DNA of 64,000 nt from QHXQ01 sp963788965. GTDB lineage: Bacteria > Acidobacteriota > Blastocatellia > Pyrinomonadales > Pyrinomonadaceae. The notes beneath the pieces were generated by a model. It did not search any database. It was not told the DNA's origin and worked only from the letters and a program-made list of their open reading frames with translations. This document shows, in pieces, positions 1 to 9,345 of the stretch; position 1 is the first letter of the stretch; the number at the start of each line of letters is the position of its first letter. Where the stretch lies: the NCBI GenBank assembly GCA_963788965.1, contig CAWBIK010000008.1, positions 124,001-188,000 of the forward strand, given 5' to 3'. Made by a program: the position numbers and the translations under genes.

Positions 1-605
1 ATCAGCGCGCCGTCTTTTTTGTTAAGCGCGACGACAGATGCGCCGGGGCCGCCCGCGTTGACCAGCACCTTGTCGCCCAGGACAAGCGGCGACTCGCTGA
101 TGCCCCAGCTGATGTTTTCGCCGCCAAACTTGCGCAGCACGTTCATGGCCCAGATGCTACGGCCCGTCGCCGCGTCGAGGCACGACAGGTCGCCGTTGCC
201 GCCGAGCGCATAGACGCGGTCGCCGTCAACGGTGGGCGTGCCGCGCGGGCCGTCGCCGCGACTATCGCGGTAGGCGCTGCCGTTCGGCATCGCCCACAGT
301 TCCTTGCCCGTCTTCACGTCGAAGGCGACGACAAACTCGCGGTCGCCGCGCAAGCCCATGGTGTAGAGTCGCCCCTGCGCGGTGGACATGGACGAATAGC
401 CGCGCCCCGCGCCCACCGCTTTCCAGACGAGCGGCGGCCCGGCCGTCGGCCATTGTTTCAACAAACCCGTCTCTTTCGAGATGCCGTCGCGCAAGGGGCC
501 GCGCCACTGCGGCCAGTCGCCGCCCGTCTGCGCCGCCACGCGCACCGACAGACTCAACAACAGCAACGTCCCGATCACAAAGACACTAGCACGCGAGCTT
601 CTCAT
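1..605 (-). CDS. PQQ-like beta-propeller protein (partial, N-terminal part)
   Basis: The reading frame is open to the left edge, so about 201 residues of the N-terminus are visible. It opens with a signal peptide (MRSSRASVFVIGTLLLLSLS, then VRVAAQ), predicting export. After it come DWPQWRGPLRDGIS and recurrent blade motifs such as GKELWAMPNG, GDRVYALGGNGDLSCLDAATG and VVALNKKDG, which mark PQQ-type beta-propeller repeats (PQQ_2/PQQ_3). Proteins with the DWPQWRGP opening are common in Acidobacteria and Planctomycetes and are usually annotated as PQQ-binding-like propellers; enzymatic activity cannot be inferred. The start at 605 is the first ATG before the signal peptide. The next gene on the same strand begins 124 bases upstream. 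It is related in fold, not in sequence, to the propeller at 5221-7116. Confidence 0.8.
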   Translation of the reverse strand, partial: MRSSRASVFVIGTLLLLSLSVRVAAQTGGDWPQWRGPLRDGISKETGLLKQWPTAGPPLVWKAVGAGRGYSSMSTAQGRLYTMGLRGDREFVVAFDVKTGKELWAMPNGSAYRDSRGDGPRGTPTVDGDRVYALGGNGDLSCLDAATGRSIWAMNVLRKFGGENISWGISESPLVLGDKVLVNAGGPGASVVALNKKDGAL

Positions 606-729
606 CGGTTTGATTCCTCTCTGCCTGAAGTGACGGGTGCGGGCCAATTTTGCAGGGGAGCTTGATCCAACTAGCTCGCTACCTTCGTGGTCTTTGATTA
701 AACGCTTCCGGCGCGAAAAAGTTATCGGA

Positions 730-2139
730 TTAATGTTGCCCCACTGACCAAGTGCGCCTGAGCGGGTGCGCTTCGGTGTTGAAAACGACTTTATCGAACG
801 CAAGCGTGCGCGGCGGCGCGAACAATAGATAGAAATATTTGAACGTCTCGGCCAAGACGAAGCTCTCCATCTCGTCGCGTTGCTGTTTGGTGACTACGTC
901 GGCAAGCGCGGCATAGCCGGCCTCGGTGCGACAGTGTTTGACAAAGTCGCTGAAGATCGTCGCGCCCATCTGTTGATAGTGCGGGTCGCGCGTGTAGTGA
1001 TAAAGGTAATAAGTTGATTCGACGATCTCAGGGCGCAGGTGATAGGTGGCGGCGACGACGCGCATCGTCTTGTAGTCGATGACTTCAGGTTCGATGCCGT
1101 GCAACTGCCACATCTTGAACCAGGCGGCTTGCAAGCGACGCGCGCGTGTAAGGTCGCCTGCGAGCGCGAGGACGGCGGGGAAGAAGGCATCGAGCGCGCC
1201 GTAAGTCGTCTCCGTGCGTTGGCCCGTCAACATGTCTGCGTGCCCGTACCACAACTCCGCGCCGTTGCCCGCATCGTCCGCCAGATACTTGTTGACCGCC
1301 GTGATGCTCGCGCGCCACATATCGCGGCAGTCCTTGTCGCCGAACAACAGCCAGCACTTCCACAGGTACTCATAATAAGAATCGATCCCGCCGCTGATGT
1401 GACTGTCCTTGTCGGTCCACGCGCCTGTCTCGACGTTGATGCTCTGCCCGACTAGACCGATGGGCGAACGGCGCTTGTAAGTTTCGACGAGCGCCCGCTT
1501 GGCTTTGTCGTAGAAGACTGGCCGGCCGGTTAGTTTACTGAGTGTGCCGAACTCAAGGAGCAGCGTGCCGGTTTCGGCCGGGTTCGTCACCGCGCCGCGC
1601 GTCTTGCCTGTGCGCAGGTTGACGTAGACATAAGGCAGCCCGGTCGGCGAGTCGAAGGCGGGCAGCAGGCGCACGCCCAAATCTTCAGCCAAACGTAAGA
1701 GGCGTTTGTCGCCCGTCAGTTGATAGCCTGAGAGCAAGCCGCCGAGCAGGCGAATTGTGATCTCGAAATTCTTGACGTAGATGTCGCGGTCGAACGAGAG
1801 CTGGTTGACGATGAGCGTGCGCGCTTTTGCGGCCTCGTCGTGCAAGTTCATCAAGACGAGCGTATCGAGCGCATCAACCGGCGTCATGTAGAGCGTCTGC
1901 CCGTACCAATCGTGCGGCGCTTTGCTCAACGGCCGCAACGCATCATGCCCCCACGCATAACGCTCGTAACCCTGCCACGCGTGCAGAAACTCGGCCCGCA
2001 CCTGTGCGGCCAGTTGGCGCGCTTGCGCGTCGGCACGCCGGGGCGCGGCCCGGCGCTGCGTGGCCGAAGCAGGCGGCGTGACGACCGGCAACATGCAGAG
2101 CGCGAGCATAAAGACCTTGAGCTTGTTTGTCGTCAACAT
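730..2139 (-). CDS. Glycoside hydrolase family 47 (alpha-1,2-mannosidase-like), exported
   Basis: This 469-residue protein has a signal peptide (KLKVFMLALCMLPVVTPPASA) and a full GH47 domain. Family landmarks are YAWGHDALRPLSK near 61-73, TPVDALDTLVLMNL near 86-99, the acidic residue in NFEITIRLLGGLLSGY (E126), GIDSYYEYLWK (D253), LRPEIVESTYYLYHYT (E371) and the C-terminal FNTEAHPLR. The threonine of that last motif (T455) coordinates the catalytic calcium in characterised enzymes. All three catalytic acids appear conserved. GH47 enzymes are inverting alpha-1,2-mannosidases, best known from eukaryotic N-glycan trimming. Bacterial members exist, and the exported location suggests digestion of mannose-containing glycans. 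It is divergent from the AlkA-family gene, with a 177-base gap. Substrate is inferred from family only. Confidence 0.9.
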   Translation of the reverse strand: MLTTNKLKVFMLALCMLPVVTPPASATQRRAAPRRADAQARQLAAQVRAEFLHAWQGYERYAWGHDALRPLSKAPHDWYGQTLYMTPVDALDTLVLMNLHDEAAKARTLIVNQLSFDRDIYVKNFEITIRLLGGLLSGYQLTGDKRLLRLAEDLGVRLLPAFDSPTGLPYVYVNLRTGKTRGAVTNPAETGTLLLEFGTLSKLTGRPVFYDKAKRALVETYKRRSPIGLVGQSINVETGAWTDKDSHISGGIDSYYEYLWKCWLLFGDKDCRDMWRASITAVNKYLADDAGNGAELWYGHADMLTGQRTETTYGALDAFFPAVLALAGDLTRARRLQAAWFKMWQLHGIEPEVIDYKTMRVVAATYHLRPEIVESTYYLYHYTRDPHYQQMGATIFSDFVKHCRTEAGYAALADVVTKQQRDEMESFVLAETFKYFYLLFAPPRTLAFDKVVFNTEAHPLRRTWSVGQH

Positions 2140-2316
2140 GATTCAGTTTCCCGCGCGTGATCTTCTAAGGTCGGGCAAATTTTATCGTCGCTGTCGCCTC
2201 TGTCGTGTAGCTTGAGTTGCGGTAGAGTTTACTCGAACGAACGGCCGCAGTATATGTTATGCGGTGCAGCCGCGCCGCCACAGACGCGAAGCACGCAACA
2301 GCCGGTTAACTCACTT

Positions 2317-3006
2317 ATGACCACGCCAAAGCGCAAAGCCAGCGACAAAGATGTGCTCGGTTACGATCCTGCGGAAGCTGTCCGTTATCTTTCGTCAGTT
2401 GACCCGACCTTGAAGCGATTGATCGAACACGCCGGGCCGTTCAATCTGCAAGTCCGCAAGCTACGTGATCCTTTTGCAGCACTGGCGCGCAACATCATCT
2501 ATCAGCAACTACATGGCACGGCCCGGGCCGCGATCCATCAGCGCGTCCTCGCGCTCTGCGGTACGAAGCGACTACAGCCGCAAGATATTCTGCAAGCTGC
2601 GGCGGCCGACCTGCGCGCGGCCGGACTGTCGGGTGCGAAACTCGCCGCGCTGCAAGACCTCGCGGCCAAGACCGTGGCCGGCATTGTGCCCACGCTCGCG
2701 CGCCTGCGGCGGATGGACGACGAAGCGATCATAGAACATCTGACGCAAGTGCGCGGCATCGGGCGTTGGACGGTCGAGATGCTGTTGATGTTCAACTTGG
2801 GTCGCCCGGACGTTCTGCCCGTCGGCGACTTCGCGGTGCGAAAAGGCTTTGCGCTTGTCTATGGTTGGCCGGAGATGCCGAAGCCGCGAGAACTGACGGC
2901 GTATGGTGAACGTTGGCGGCCCTTTCGCTCGGTGGCCAGTTGGTACATGTGGCGCGTGCATGAACTGCCGCCTGAGACGCTCCGCGCGATCACGCGTAAG
3001 CTTTAG
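2317..3006 (+). CDS. DNA-3-methyladenine glycosylase II family protein
   Basis: This 229-residue protein of the AlkA/HhH-GPD superfamily excises alkylated bases in base-excision repair. The helix-hairpin-helix is LTQVRGIGRWTVEMLLMFNLG (about residues 142-162), followed by LPVGDFAVRKGF, whose aspartate (about D171) is the expected catalytic residue. The family signature DPFAALARNIIYQQL lies near 51-65. It lacks the iron-sulfur cluster cysteines of the Nth group, and the length matches the short bacterial AlkA-like glycosylases rather than E. coli AlkA, whose extra N-terminal domain is absent. The start is chosen at ATG 2317 because homology begins there. The frame stays open to 2212, but the extra 35 residues look non-coding. 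No clear Shine-Dalgarno site is visible. Confidence 0.85.
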   Translation: MTTPKRKASDKDVLGYDPAEAVRYLSSVDPTLKRLIEHAGPFNLQVRKLRDPFAALARNIIYQQLHGTARAAIHQRVLALCGTKRLQPQDILQAAAADLRAAGLSGAKLAALQDLAAKTVAGIVPTLARLRRMDDEAIIEHLTQVRGIGRWTVEMLLMFNLGRPDVLPVGDFAVRKGFALVYGWPEMPKPRELTAYGERWRPFRSVASWYMWRVHELPPETLRAITRKL

Positions 3007-3231
3007 AGGCAACGCTGGCTCTGGCTTTCAAATCATATGCAGGGTAGAATGCTGATTGTGCGCGTTCCCCCTGAACGTGAACACGTTGTTGACTCACCCC
3101 CTTTGAACGTAATGTCTGGCTGGTCTGAATCAGCCCGCTTGCCGCAGTTAGTTGATGCTTCTACCTCGGCGCTTTATTTCTTCGTGTCAGTTGTCCGCAC
3201 GGGCAACACGATGCGGACACGTTGACTAACT

Positions 3232-5245
3232 GTGAGGCTGCTTTTGGACAACACAAATAATCACAGCAAATCTATTTTTGAGATGACTCAAGCCGGTCTG
3301 GACGTGGGCCATCTCACGCCGCGTGCCGATTGGGGCGAGATGGGTGCAGCAGAGCACTTCGTTCAGTTCTATGAAACGGACGGGTATCTGTTGAACTCGC
3401 TGGGCGGCTTCGTCGGTTCGGGCCTCAGCACGGGCGAGGCTGCCATCGTCGTGGCGACGAAGGCGCACCGCGAACAGCTTGAAGAATTGTTGCAGGCTTA
3501 CGGACTTGATGTCGAGGCGGCGCGTGCGTCGGGGCAGTACGTTGCGTTAGACGCGGCCGAACTGCTCGCGCAACTCATGCTCGACGGGACATTCGAGCCG
3601 GGGCACTTCGCAGAGACAGTCGGCGGCCTCATCAAGCGCGCGGGCGCGGGGCGGCATCGCGTGCGTATCTTCGGCGAGATGGTCGCGCTGCTTTGGGCGG
3701 ACGGCAAACAAGACAGCGCGTTGCGGCTGGAAGACCTCTGGAACGAACTACAACAGACGCATCCCTTCTCACTCTTTTGCGCTTATCCGATGAACGGCTT
3801 TGGCGGCGTCGCGCTCGCCGACCCGCTCGGTCACGTCTGCGCCGGCCACTCGCGCGTCATCCCCACCGAGAGTTACACCGCGCTCGCCAAGCCGGACGAC
3901 CGTTTGCGTGCCATCATTCAACTGCAACAGAAGGCCCGCACGCTTGAGGCCGAGGTGGCGGAACGCAAGGCCCGCCGAAGCGCGTCTGCGCGCCGCGCTG
4001 GCCGAACGCGAACAGTTGCTCGCCCGCGAACAGATGGCGCGGGCCGAAGCCGAGACGGCGAATCGCTTGAAGGACGAGTTTCTTGCCACAGTCTCGCACG
4101 AACTACGCACGCCCTTGAGCGCCATCATCGGTTGGTCGCACATGCTGCTCGACGGCCGCGTGGATCAAGCCATGCAGACGCGCGGCCTTGAGACGATTGA
4201 ACGCAACGCCAAGTCGCAGGCGCAATTGGTCGAAGACATACTTGACGTGTCGCGTGTGATCACGGGCAAACTGCGACTCAACATCGCGCCGGTAGATGCG
4301 GCCTCGGTCGTCAACGCGGCCATTGATTCCGTGCAGTTGGCGGCCGACTCGAAAGGGATTCAACTCGAAGTTACCGTCGATACGTCCGCGCGGCGCATCG
4401 CGGGTGATGCCGGCCGTTTGCAGCAAGTCGTCTGGAACCTGCTCTCGAATGCCATCAAGTTCACACCGGCCGGCGGGCGCGTCGCCGTCCGACTTGAACG
4501 CGCCGACACGAATGCCCAACTCAAAGTGAGCGACACGGGCTGCGGCATCAGTGCAGAGTTCCTGCCCTTCGTCTTTGATCGTTTCCGGCAAGCCGACGGC
4601 ACAAGCACGCGCAGGCATGGCGGGCTTGGGCTTGGGCTGGCGATTGTGCGGCATCTGGTCGAACTGCACGGCGGCACAGTCTCGGCCGATAGCCCCGGCG
4701 CAGGTGGCGGCGCAACCTTCACCATCAAGCTGCCGCTAGCCGCGCATGAACGCGCGCCCGGCCGGCGCAGAAACGCAGAGAGCTTGCGCCCAACTGAAGA
4801 TACACGCGCTCACACGCGCCCGCTGCCTGCGCTCGACGGGGTGCAAGTGTTACTGGTCGATGACGACCCCGACACACTGCAAATACTCACCGTCATGTTG
4901 ACAGGCTATAGGGCCAGAGTTCATGCGGTCACATCCACGGCCGAAGCAATCGAAGTGCTTCAATGGTACAAGCCCGACGTGTTGGTGTCTGATCTGGCGA
5001 TGCCCGGTGAAGATGGTTATGCGCTCATCGCTAAGGTGCGGGCGCTGGAAGCGGGACTTGGTAAGCAAATCCCGGCCGTGGCTTTGACCGCTTATGTGCG
5101 GATCGAAGACCGCGCGCACGCACTGTCGGCGGGCTTCAATATGTTCGTCTCGAAGCCGGTCGAGCCGGCCGAACTGATCACGGCCATTGCGAACTTGACC
5201 GAACCTCTCGGCGTCGGCCGCTACTCGCGCGCGTTCAACGAGTAA
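3232..5245 (+). CDS. MEDS-domain hybrid histidine kinase with receiver domain (frame break at 3971-3973)
   Basis: One gene is read in two frames. The first (3232-about 3970) encodes a MEDS sensory domain (AAEHFVQFYETDGYLLNSL, GEMVALLW, FSLFCAYPMNGF). The second (about 3974-5245) encodes a coiled coil, a HisKA domain (ATVSHELRTPLSAIIG), HATPase_c (NLLSNAIKFTPAGG, DTGCGISAEF, GGLGLGLAIVRHLVELHGG) and a C-terminal receiver (LLVDDDPD, phospho-acceptor in VLVSDLAMPGEDGY). Deleting one C from the CCC at 3971-3973 joins VAERKA to AEARLRAALAERE and gives one 670-residue protein, so the break is probably a sequencing insertion. No membrane segment is visible, so it is likely a cytoplasmic sensor. MEDS domains occur with hydrocarbon- and methyl-sensing regulators, but the ligand here is unknown. 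The start is uncertain: GTG 3232 or ATG 3283. The 3' end overlaps the convergent neighbour by 25 bases. Confidence 0.8.
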
Positions 5246-7116
5246 GCTCGCAGTTGATTATCTTTTGAGACGTAGAGCAAGTTTACGATCTCGTCGCTGA
5301 TGAACCGCTCGTCCGGGTCGCTTAGTTTGATCGCGCGTTCCGGCGTGCCCGTGTTGATGTTGACGCCGACGAGTCCGCGCCCGCCGCTTCGGGTCTGCAA
5401 CTCCGTATAAAAATACATCCACTCGCCGCGCAGCGCCGCCAAGCGCCGCTCGCGCCAGAGGAAGCGCGATAGGCGCTCAAGCTGCCGCGCCGGGTCGAGC
5501 CGTTCAAGTAGCCGTTCTTCAACATCAATCGAAGGGCGCGGCATGTTGGGCCGGCGCAAGGCCACATTGCCGCCTTGTCGTGCGCGCGCCAGCACGCCGA
5601 ACGCAGAGAAACGTTCGCGCACATTGTCGCGTGCATAGTCGCGTGCGTAGTTGGCGGCGAGACTGGTCAGATCGGGCAGCGTCGCGTGTGCGGCGAGGCC
5701 GGACCAGCGCAGGCTGCCGACCGTGCTGAGCAGTTGCGCGCCGCGAAAGACGGTTGTGGCCGCGCCGCCATAACGGAAGTAGAGCGAAGCGGCGCGGGCT
5801 GTAATAGCCGTGACCGTGCGGAACAGACCGCGACCGGGCGGCGTGTGCCGCGAACGCCAACGCGCGCGCGTGTCCGCAAAGGTAAACGCGGCCACTTCGT
5901 TCTTGCCGCCGACGACGGCCTCGCCGCGTTCATTCAAGATCACAAAGGCCGCTGCTTCAACGCCGTGCGTGATCTTCTTGCGCCGCTTGCCCGTCGCGGC
6001 GTCGATGAAGATCAAGTCGTCGCGGTCGGCGATGATAACCGTGTCTGCGTCAGGCAGCACGATGTTGGTGATGCCTTTGTCCGCGCCTTTGTAGCGCCAG
6101 AGCGTCTTGCCGTTCGACGTGTCAATCGCGCTCACACCATAAGGGCCGCGCTCCGTCGGTTCGCCGTCGCGCAGGCGCGTGAACTGCCCGCCGGTCCGCA
6201 CGTAGAGCACGCCGCGCGTCAACATCATCTCAGGCGTCAGCCCCAAATCTTTCGCTTCCCATGCGACCTCGCCGTCCGTGCGCGAGATGGCGCGCACGCG
6301 ACCGCGCCCTGAGATGTAGATATAACCTTCGTCGGCCACAGGGTCGGCCTCGGTCAACGCCAAGCCGTCCTCGTTGATGCGAAACTTCTCGCGCCGCCGT
6401 TCCTTGCCGGTCTGCGCGTCGAGCGAAGTCAAGCCCTCGTAGAACAGATAAAGACGACCATCGAGAAACACGGGCGGGTGATAGTTGTCGAGCGTGTAAG
6501 GCACGTCTTCATCTTCATCAGCGCCGCGCAGGATGGGCATCAGTTCGACTTCGCTTTCAAGCTCGCGTTGCCACAACTCGCGCCCCGCGCCCATGTCGAA
6601 GACGTGTACGACCGGCTTCTTCTTGAACCCTTCACGCGCCCGCCCGCGCGCATCACGCGCCAACACGACGGCGAGCAGTTTCGCCTGCGGCTCGAACGCC
6701 ATCTGCATGACCGCGCCGCGCACCTTGTCGCTCAACCAGAGCGTGTCGCCCGTCAACAGATCGGCGGCTTCGAGCCGCGTCTTGTCGCCGCGCTCAAGAC
6801 TCAGCAGCACTATGTCCGTGCCGGGCACGGGCGCAACGTCCGTCTCGTCGAGCCGCGCATTCTTGCGCCGCCACAACACGTCGCCCGTCTCTGCGTCCAC
6901 ACCGTAGAGCGACTTTTCCGTGCCGACAATGAGCACGCCCAACTCCGTCGTCTGATAGAACCGCACGCGCCCGTCGAGTTTCGCAGTCCAACGTTGATCA
7001 TCGGCCGCGCCCTGTGCGCCGATGCAGAGCGCGCAGATAAAGCAGCACGCGAGCAGTGCGCCGGTTAACGCTCTGTAACCATAATTGCTGTGCGTCGTAA
7101 AAACTTCTGTTGGCAT
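5221..7116 (-). CDS. Secreted PQQ-like beta-propeller repeat protein
   Basis: This 631-residue protein begins MPTEVFTTHSNYGYRALTG, followed by a hydrophobic signal segment (ALLACCFICALCIGAQGAA). The first half repeats propeller blade motifs: GTEKSLYGVDAETGDVLWRR, LEAADLLTGDTLWLS, VHVFDMGAGRELWQRE, LTSLDAQTGKERR, ISRTDGEVAWEAKD, ISAIDTSNGKTLWRYKG and IDAATGKRRKK. Roughly seven such blades are visible. The second half lacks clear repeats. It is probably a periplasmic or secreted propeller, with no evidence of a PQQ cofactor or catalytic residues. The start at 7116 is chosen because the frame upstream of it, to 7245, has no signal-like or propeller character. It is divergent from the nitrilase gene, and its stop lies inside the 3' end of the histidine kinase gene. 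Confidence 0.8.
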   Translation of the reverse strand: MPTEVFTTHSNYGYRALTGALLACCFICALCIGAQGAADDQRWTAKLDGRVRFYQTTELGVLIVGTEKSLYGVDAETGDVLWRRKNARLDETDVAPVPGTDIVLLSLERGDKTRLEAADLLTGDTLWLSDKVRGAVMQMAFEPQAKLLAVVLARDARGRAREGFKKKPVVHVFDMGAGRELWQRELESEVELMPILRGADEDEDVPYTLDNYHPPVFLDGRLYLFYEGLTSLDAQTGKERRREKFRINEDGLALTEADPVADEGYIYISGRGRVRAISRTDGEVAWEAKDLGLTPEMMLTRGVLYVRTGGQFTRLRDGEPTERGPYGVSAIDTSNGKTLWRYKGADKGITNIVLPDADTVIIADRDDLIFIDAATGKRRKKITHGVEAAAFVILNERGEAVVGGKNEVAAFTFADTRARWRSRHTPPGRGLFRTVTAITARAASLYFRYGGAATTVFRGAQLLSTVGSLRWSGLAAHATLPDLTSLAANYARDYARDNVRERFSAFGVLARARQGGNVALRRPNMPRPSIDVEERLLERLDPARQLERLSRFLWRERRLAALRGEWMYFYTELQTRSGGRGLVGVNINTGTPERAIKLSDPDERFISDEIVNLLYVSKDNQLRAYSLNARE

Positions 7117-7305
7117 AATGACGATGCTAGCACATCGAAAGTTTGACGACACGAACGGGCGCGTCGGTTGTACGTTCACGCCGCCGCGCGACCGCGCGCA
7201 CTGACCTGTGCAATAGAAATCTTTGCCGCCAGCAGGCGGCCTCATCTGGCTAAGTTGCTTAAAGCGCGTTAGAGTAGCGCGCGATCAGGAGGCCATTCGT
7301 TACCT

Positions 7306-8142
7306 ATGGCGGAGACAACCATCGCCTGTGTGCAGATGGACTGTGCGCTCGGCGACACGGAGACGAACCTGCGTGCGATCAGCGCGCGGATACGCGAGGC
7401 GACGGCGCGCGCGGCCCAACTCGTCGTCTTTCCTGAGTGCGCGCTGACGGGCTACTGCTTCGAGTCGCTCGCAGAGGCCGCGCGCGTGGCGCAGACGTTG
7501 GACGGGCCGGCGGCACAGGCGCTCGCCGCCGTCTGTTGTGAGACAGGCGCGCACGCCATCGTCGGCTTCATCGAACGCGACGGCGCGCAGCATTACAACG
7601 CGGCGCTCGTCGTGGGGCCGCACGGCATCGTGGGCAGCTATCGCAAAGCGCACTTGCCGTATCTGGGTGTGGACCGTTTTCTCACGCCGGGCGACCGCCC
7701 CATGCACATCTTCGATCTGCCCGTGGGCAAACTCGGCGTGAACATCTGCTACGACGCTAGTTTTCCCGAAGCCGCGCGCGTGCTCAAACTGTTGGGCGCG
7801 GAGTTGATCGTGTTGCCGACCAACTGGCCGCCGGGCGCATGGCGCACGCCGGAGTTCGTCATCAACACGCGCGCGCAGGAGAACCACGTCTATTTCGCGG
7901 CCGTTAATCGCGTCGGCACGGAGCGCGGCTGGACCTTCATCGGGCGCAGCAAAGTGGTTGAGTGCAACGGCGACACCGTGGCGGAAGCGAGCGGCACGGA
8001 AGCGGAGATGCTGATCGCTCGACTCGATCTCGCAACGGCTAACAACAACCACATCGTCAACGTCGCGGGCGCATACGAGATCGACCGTTTGGCTGATCGC
8101 CGGCCCGAACTTTATGCGTTGATCAGTCGCCCGACGCATTAA
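7306..8142 (+). CDS. Carbon-nitrogen hydrolase (nitrilase superfamily)
   Basis: This 278-residue cytoplasmic enzyme has the complete Glu-Lys-Cys catalytic triad of the nitrilase superfamily: E44 in VVFPECALTGY, K114 in YRKAHLPYLG, and C148 in LGVNICYDASFPE. The length and single-domain layout match the amidase-type members (omega-amidase, N-carbamoyl amidohydrolase, predicted amidohydrolases) that release ammonia from small amides. The motif after the lysine (HLPYLGVDRFLTPG) is common in predicted amidases of unknown substrate, so no substrate is assigned. An AGGAGG at 7287-7292 precedes the ATG by 13 bases, slightly long. Upstream is the divergent propeller gene. Downstream, a TATAAT-like hexamer at 8184-8189 suggests the next gene pair has its own promoter. 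Confidence 0.9.
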   Translation: MAETTIACVQMDCALGDTETNLRAISARIREATARAAQLVVFPECALTGYCFESLAEAARVAQTLDGPAAQALAAVCCETGAHAIVGFIERDGAQHYNAALVVGPHGIVGSYRKAHLPYLGVDRFLTPGDRPMHIFDLPVGKLGVNICYDASFPEAARVLKLLGAELIVLPTNWPPGAWRTPEFVINTRAQENHVYFAAVNRVGTERGWTFIGRSKVVECNGDTVAEASGTEAEMLIARLDLATANNNHIVNVAGAYEIDRLADRRPELYALISRPTH

Positions 8143-8183
8143 GCACTCCGACCGGATGAAATCTTTTGCCGGGCAAACGCACT

Positions 8184-8189
8184 TATAAT
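8184..8189 (+). promoter_or_regulatory. Possible -10 element for the 8246-9317 gene pair
   Basis: The sequence TATAAT lies 57 bases before the ATG at 8246, in the gap after the nitrilase gene. No convincing -35 hexamer is visible at the expected distance, so this is only a candidate. A strong ribosome binding site (GGAAGGAGAG) follows just ahead of the ATG. Confidence 0.3.
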
Positions 8190-8245
8190 TGTGCAGAGCA
8201 TTTCGGGCACTGGCCTGTGGCGACTAATTTGGAAGGAGAGCGAAA

Positions 8246-8797
8246 ATGCCAGAAATTCAACTTAACCCGGCAGACATTGCGCGGATGATATTCCCCATCG
8301 ACGTGGCCGGGATTCGGGCTGAGTTGGCCCGCCTGCTAGAGCGACCTACGTGCGCTAACTTCGTGCGGGACCTGATCGATCAAGCAGCCGCGAATGCTGC
8401 GCCCGGTAACACGCTGGTCGAAGACGGCGACATCCTGCGGATATACGATCTGATTCAAGAGCAAAACGGCATGGTGCGGGCCGGTGCGCCCGGTTCGATT
8501 CCGGGCGCTAATTTTGCCACCGGCAGCATTGCCACCGAGGATGCCGGGATTCAGATCGGCAACTTCGTGCCCGGCGTGCCCGTCACGGAAGACGAGTTGA
8601 AAGCCAGGTATCTCAGAGCCGATACGATTATCGCCCTGCATGAGACGATCCATCATGCCGGCCGACTCGTCTTTTCCGATCAGGATTTAGCCATCGTCGT
8701 GAGCATGATGCCCGGCACGCCGCCGATCCCGCAGACGACCAACAGGTTCGCGTTTAGTAGTTACTGGGACACGGAACTGCGGAGACACTGTCGCTAA
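8246..8797 (+). CDS. Hypothetical protein with an HExxH motif
   Basis: This 183-residue protein belongs to no family that I recognise. It begins MPEIQLNPADIARMIFPIDV and has no signal peptide or membrane segment. The one notable motif is HETIHH at 132-137 (IIALHETIHHAGRLVFSDQD), which satisfies the HExxH zinc-binding pattern; the motif sits in a predicted helix but a third metal ligand cannot be identified by eye. A protease assignment is therefore speculative. The centre (about 75-115) is rich in Gly, Pro and Ala and is probably a loop. The start is well supported by GGAAGGAGAG directly upstream. It lies one base from the following secreted-protein gene, so the two are almost certainly co-transcribed. 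Confidence 0.65.
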   Translation: MPEIQLNPADIARMIFPIDVAGIRAELARLLERPTCANFVRDLIDQAAANAAPGNTLVEDGDILRIYDLIQEQNGMVRAGAPGSIPGANFATGSIATEDAGIQIGNFVPGVPVTEDELKARYLRADTIIALHETIHHAGRLVFSDQDLAIVVSMMPGTPPIPQTTNRFAFSSYWDTELRRHCR

Positions 8798-8798
8798 G

Positions 8799-9317
8799 AT
8801 GAGCCGACTTAAAACTATCGCAACCCGGCCCGCCTGTGTCGGCCTGCTGCTGCTCTGTGCAGTCACGCTGGCACAGGCGAAAGCGTGGCGGCGCATCGTG
8901 CCGCTGCATTCCACCCGTGCAGAGGTCGAACGCCGGCTCGGCAAACCCAACGCACGGTCGAAGCATTACGAGTTCAGGACCGAGCGCGCTTTCATTATCT
9001 ACTCGACCGGGGTCGCTTGCGTTCAAGGGCCTGCGACCGAGTGGAACGTGCCGCCCGACACCGTGCTCAGCATCGTCGTCACGCCCAAAGTGAAGCTACG
9101 TTTGGCCGCGCTTCGACTCGACCTGCGCAAATATCAGAAGACGCCCGACCCCGAAGTGCCAACGCACGTCAACTATCGGAACGAGGCCGAGGGCCTCACC
9201 TACGAAGTCTTTGAAGGCGGCGGCGCGGACAACGGGCTGATCCTGCACATCAAATTTGAGCCGGCCGCGCAAGACCAGCGGCTTCGTTGTCCGCGTGCGC
9301 CCAGCCAGCCGCATTAA
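8799..9317 (+). CDS. Hypothetical secreted protein
   Basis: This 172-residue protein has an N-terminal signal peptide (LLLLCAVTLAQAKA). The mature part begins WRRIVPLHSTRAEVERRLGKPNARS. Proteins with this opening recur in acidobacterial genomes as small secreted proteins of unknown function, as I recall them. The segment RAEVERRLGKPN resembles the helix-turn that opens SmpA/OmlA-like lipoprotein domains, but the rest is not clearly of that fold. The gene starts one base after the stop of the HExxH gene, implying translational coupling. A long perfect hairpin 28 bases after the stop probably ends the transcript. No function is proposed. Confidence 0.6.
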   Translation: MSRLKTIATRPACVGLLLLCAVTLAQAKAWRRIVPLHSTRAEVERRLGKPNARSKHYEFRTERAFIIYSTGVACVQGPATEWNVPPDTVLSIVVTPKVKLRLAALRLDLRKYQKTPDPEVPTHVNYRNEAEGLTYEVFEGGGADNGLILHIKFEPAAQDQRLRCPRAPSQPH

Positions 9318-9345
9318 CCCGCGCCCAAGTAAAGAGCTTTGTTTG

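Noticed and set aside
3037..3225. 62-residue plus-strand frame in the gap before the MEDS kinase
   Set aside because: It has no ribosome site, no recognisable motif and mixed composition. I treat it as chance.
3971..3973. Programmed frameshift in the histidine kinase or the other broken genes
   Set aside because: There are no shared slippery heptamers or stimulatory structures, and insertions and deletions are mixed across unrelated genes. Sequencing error fits better.
5221..5245. 25-base overlap of convergent genes as a regulatory antisense site
   Set aside because: A short 3' overlap is common in compact genomes, and nothing in the sequence suggests a regulatory RNA.
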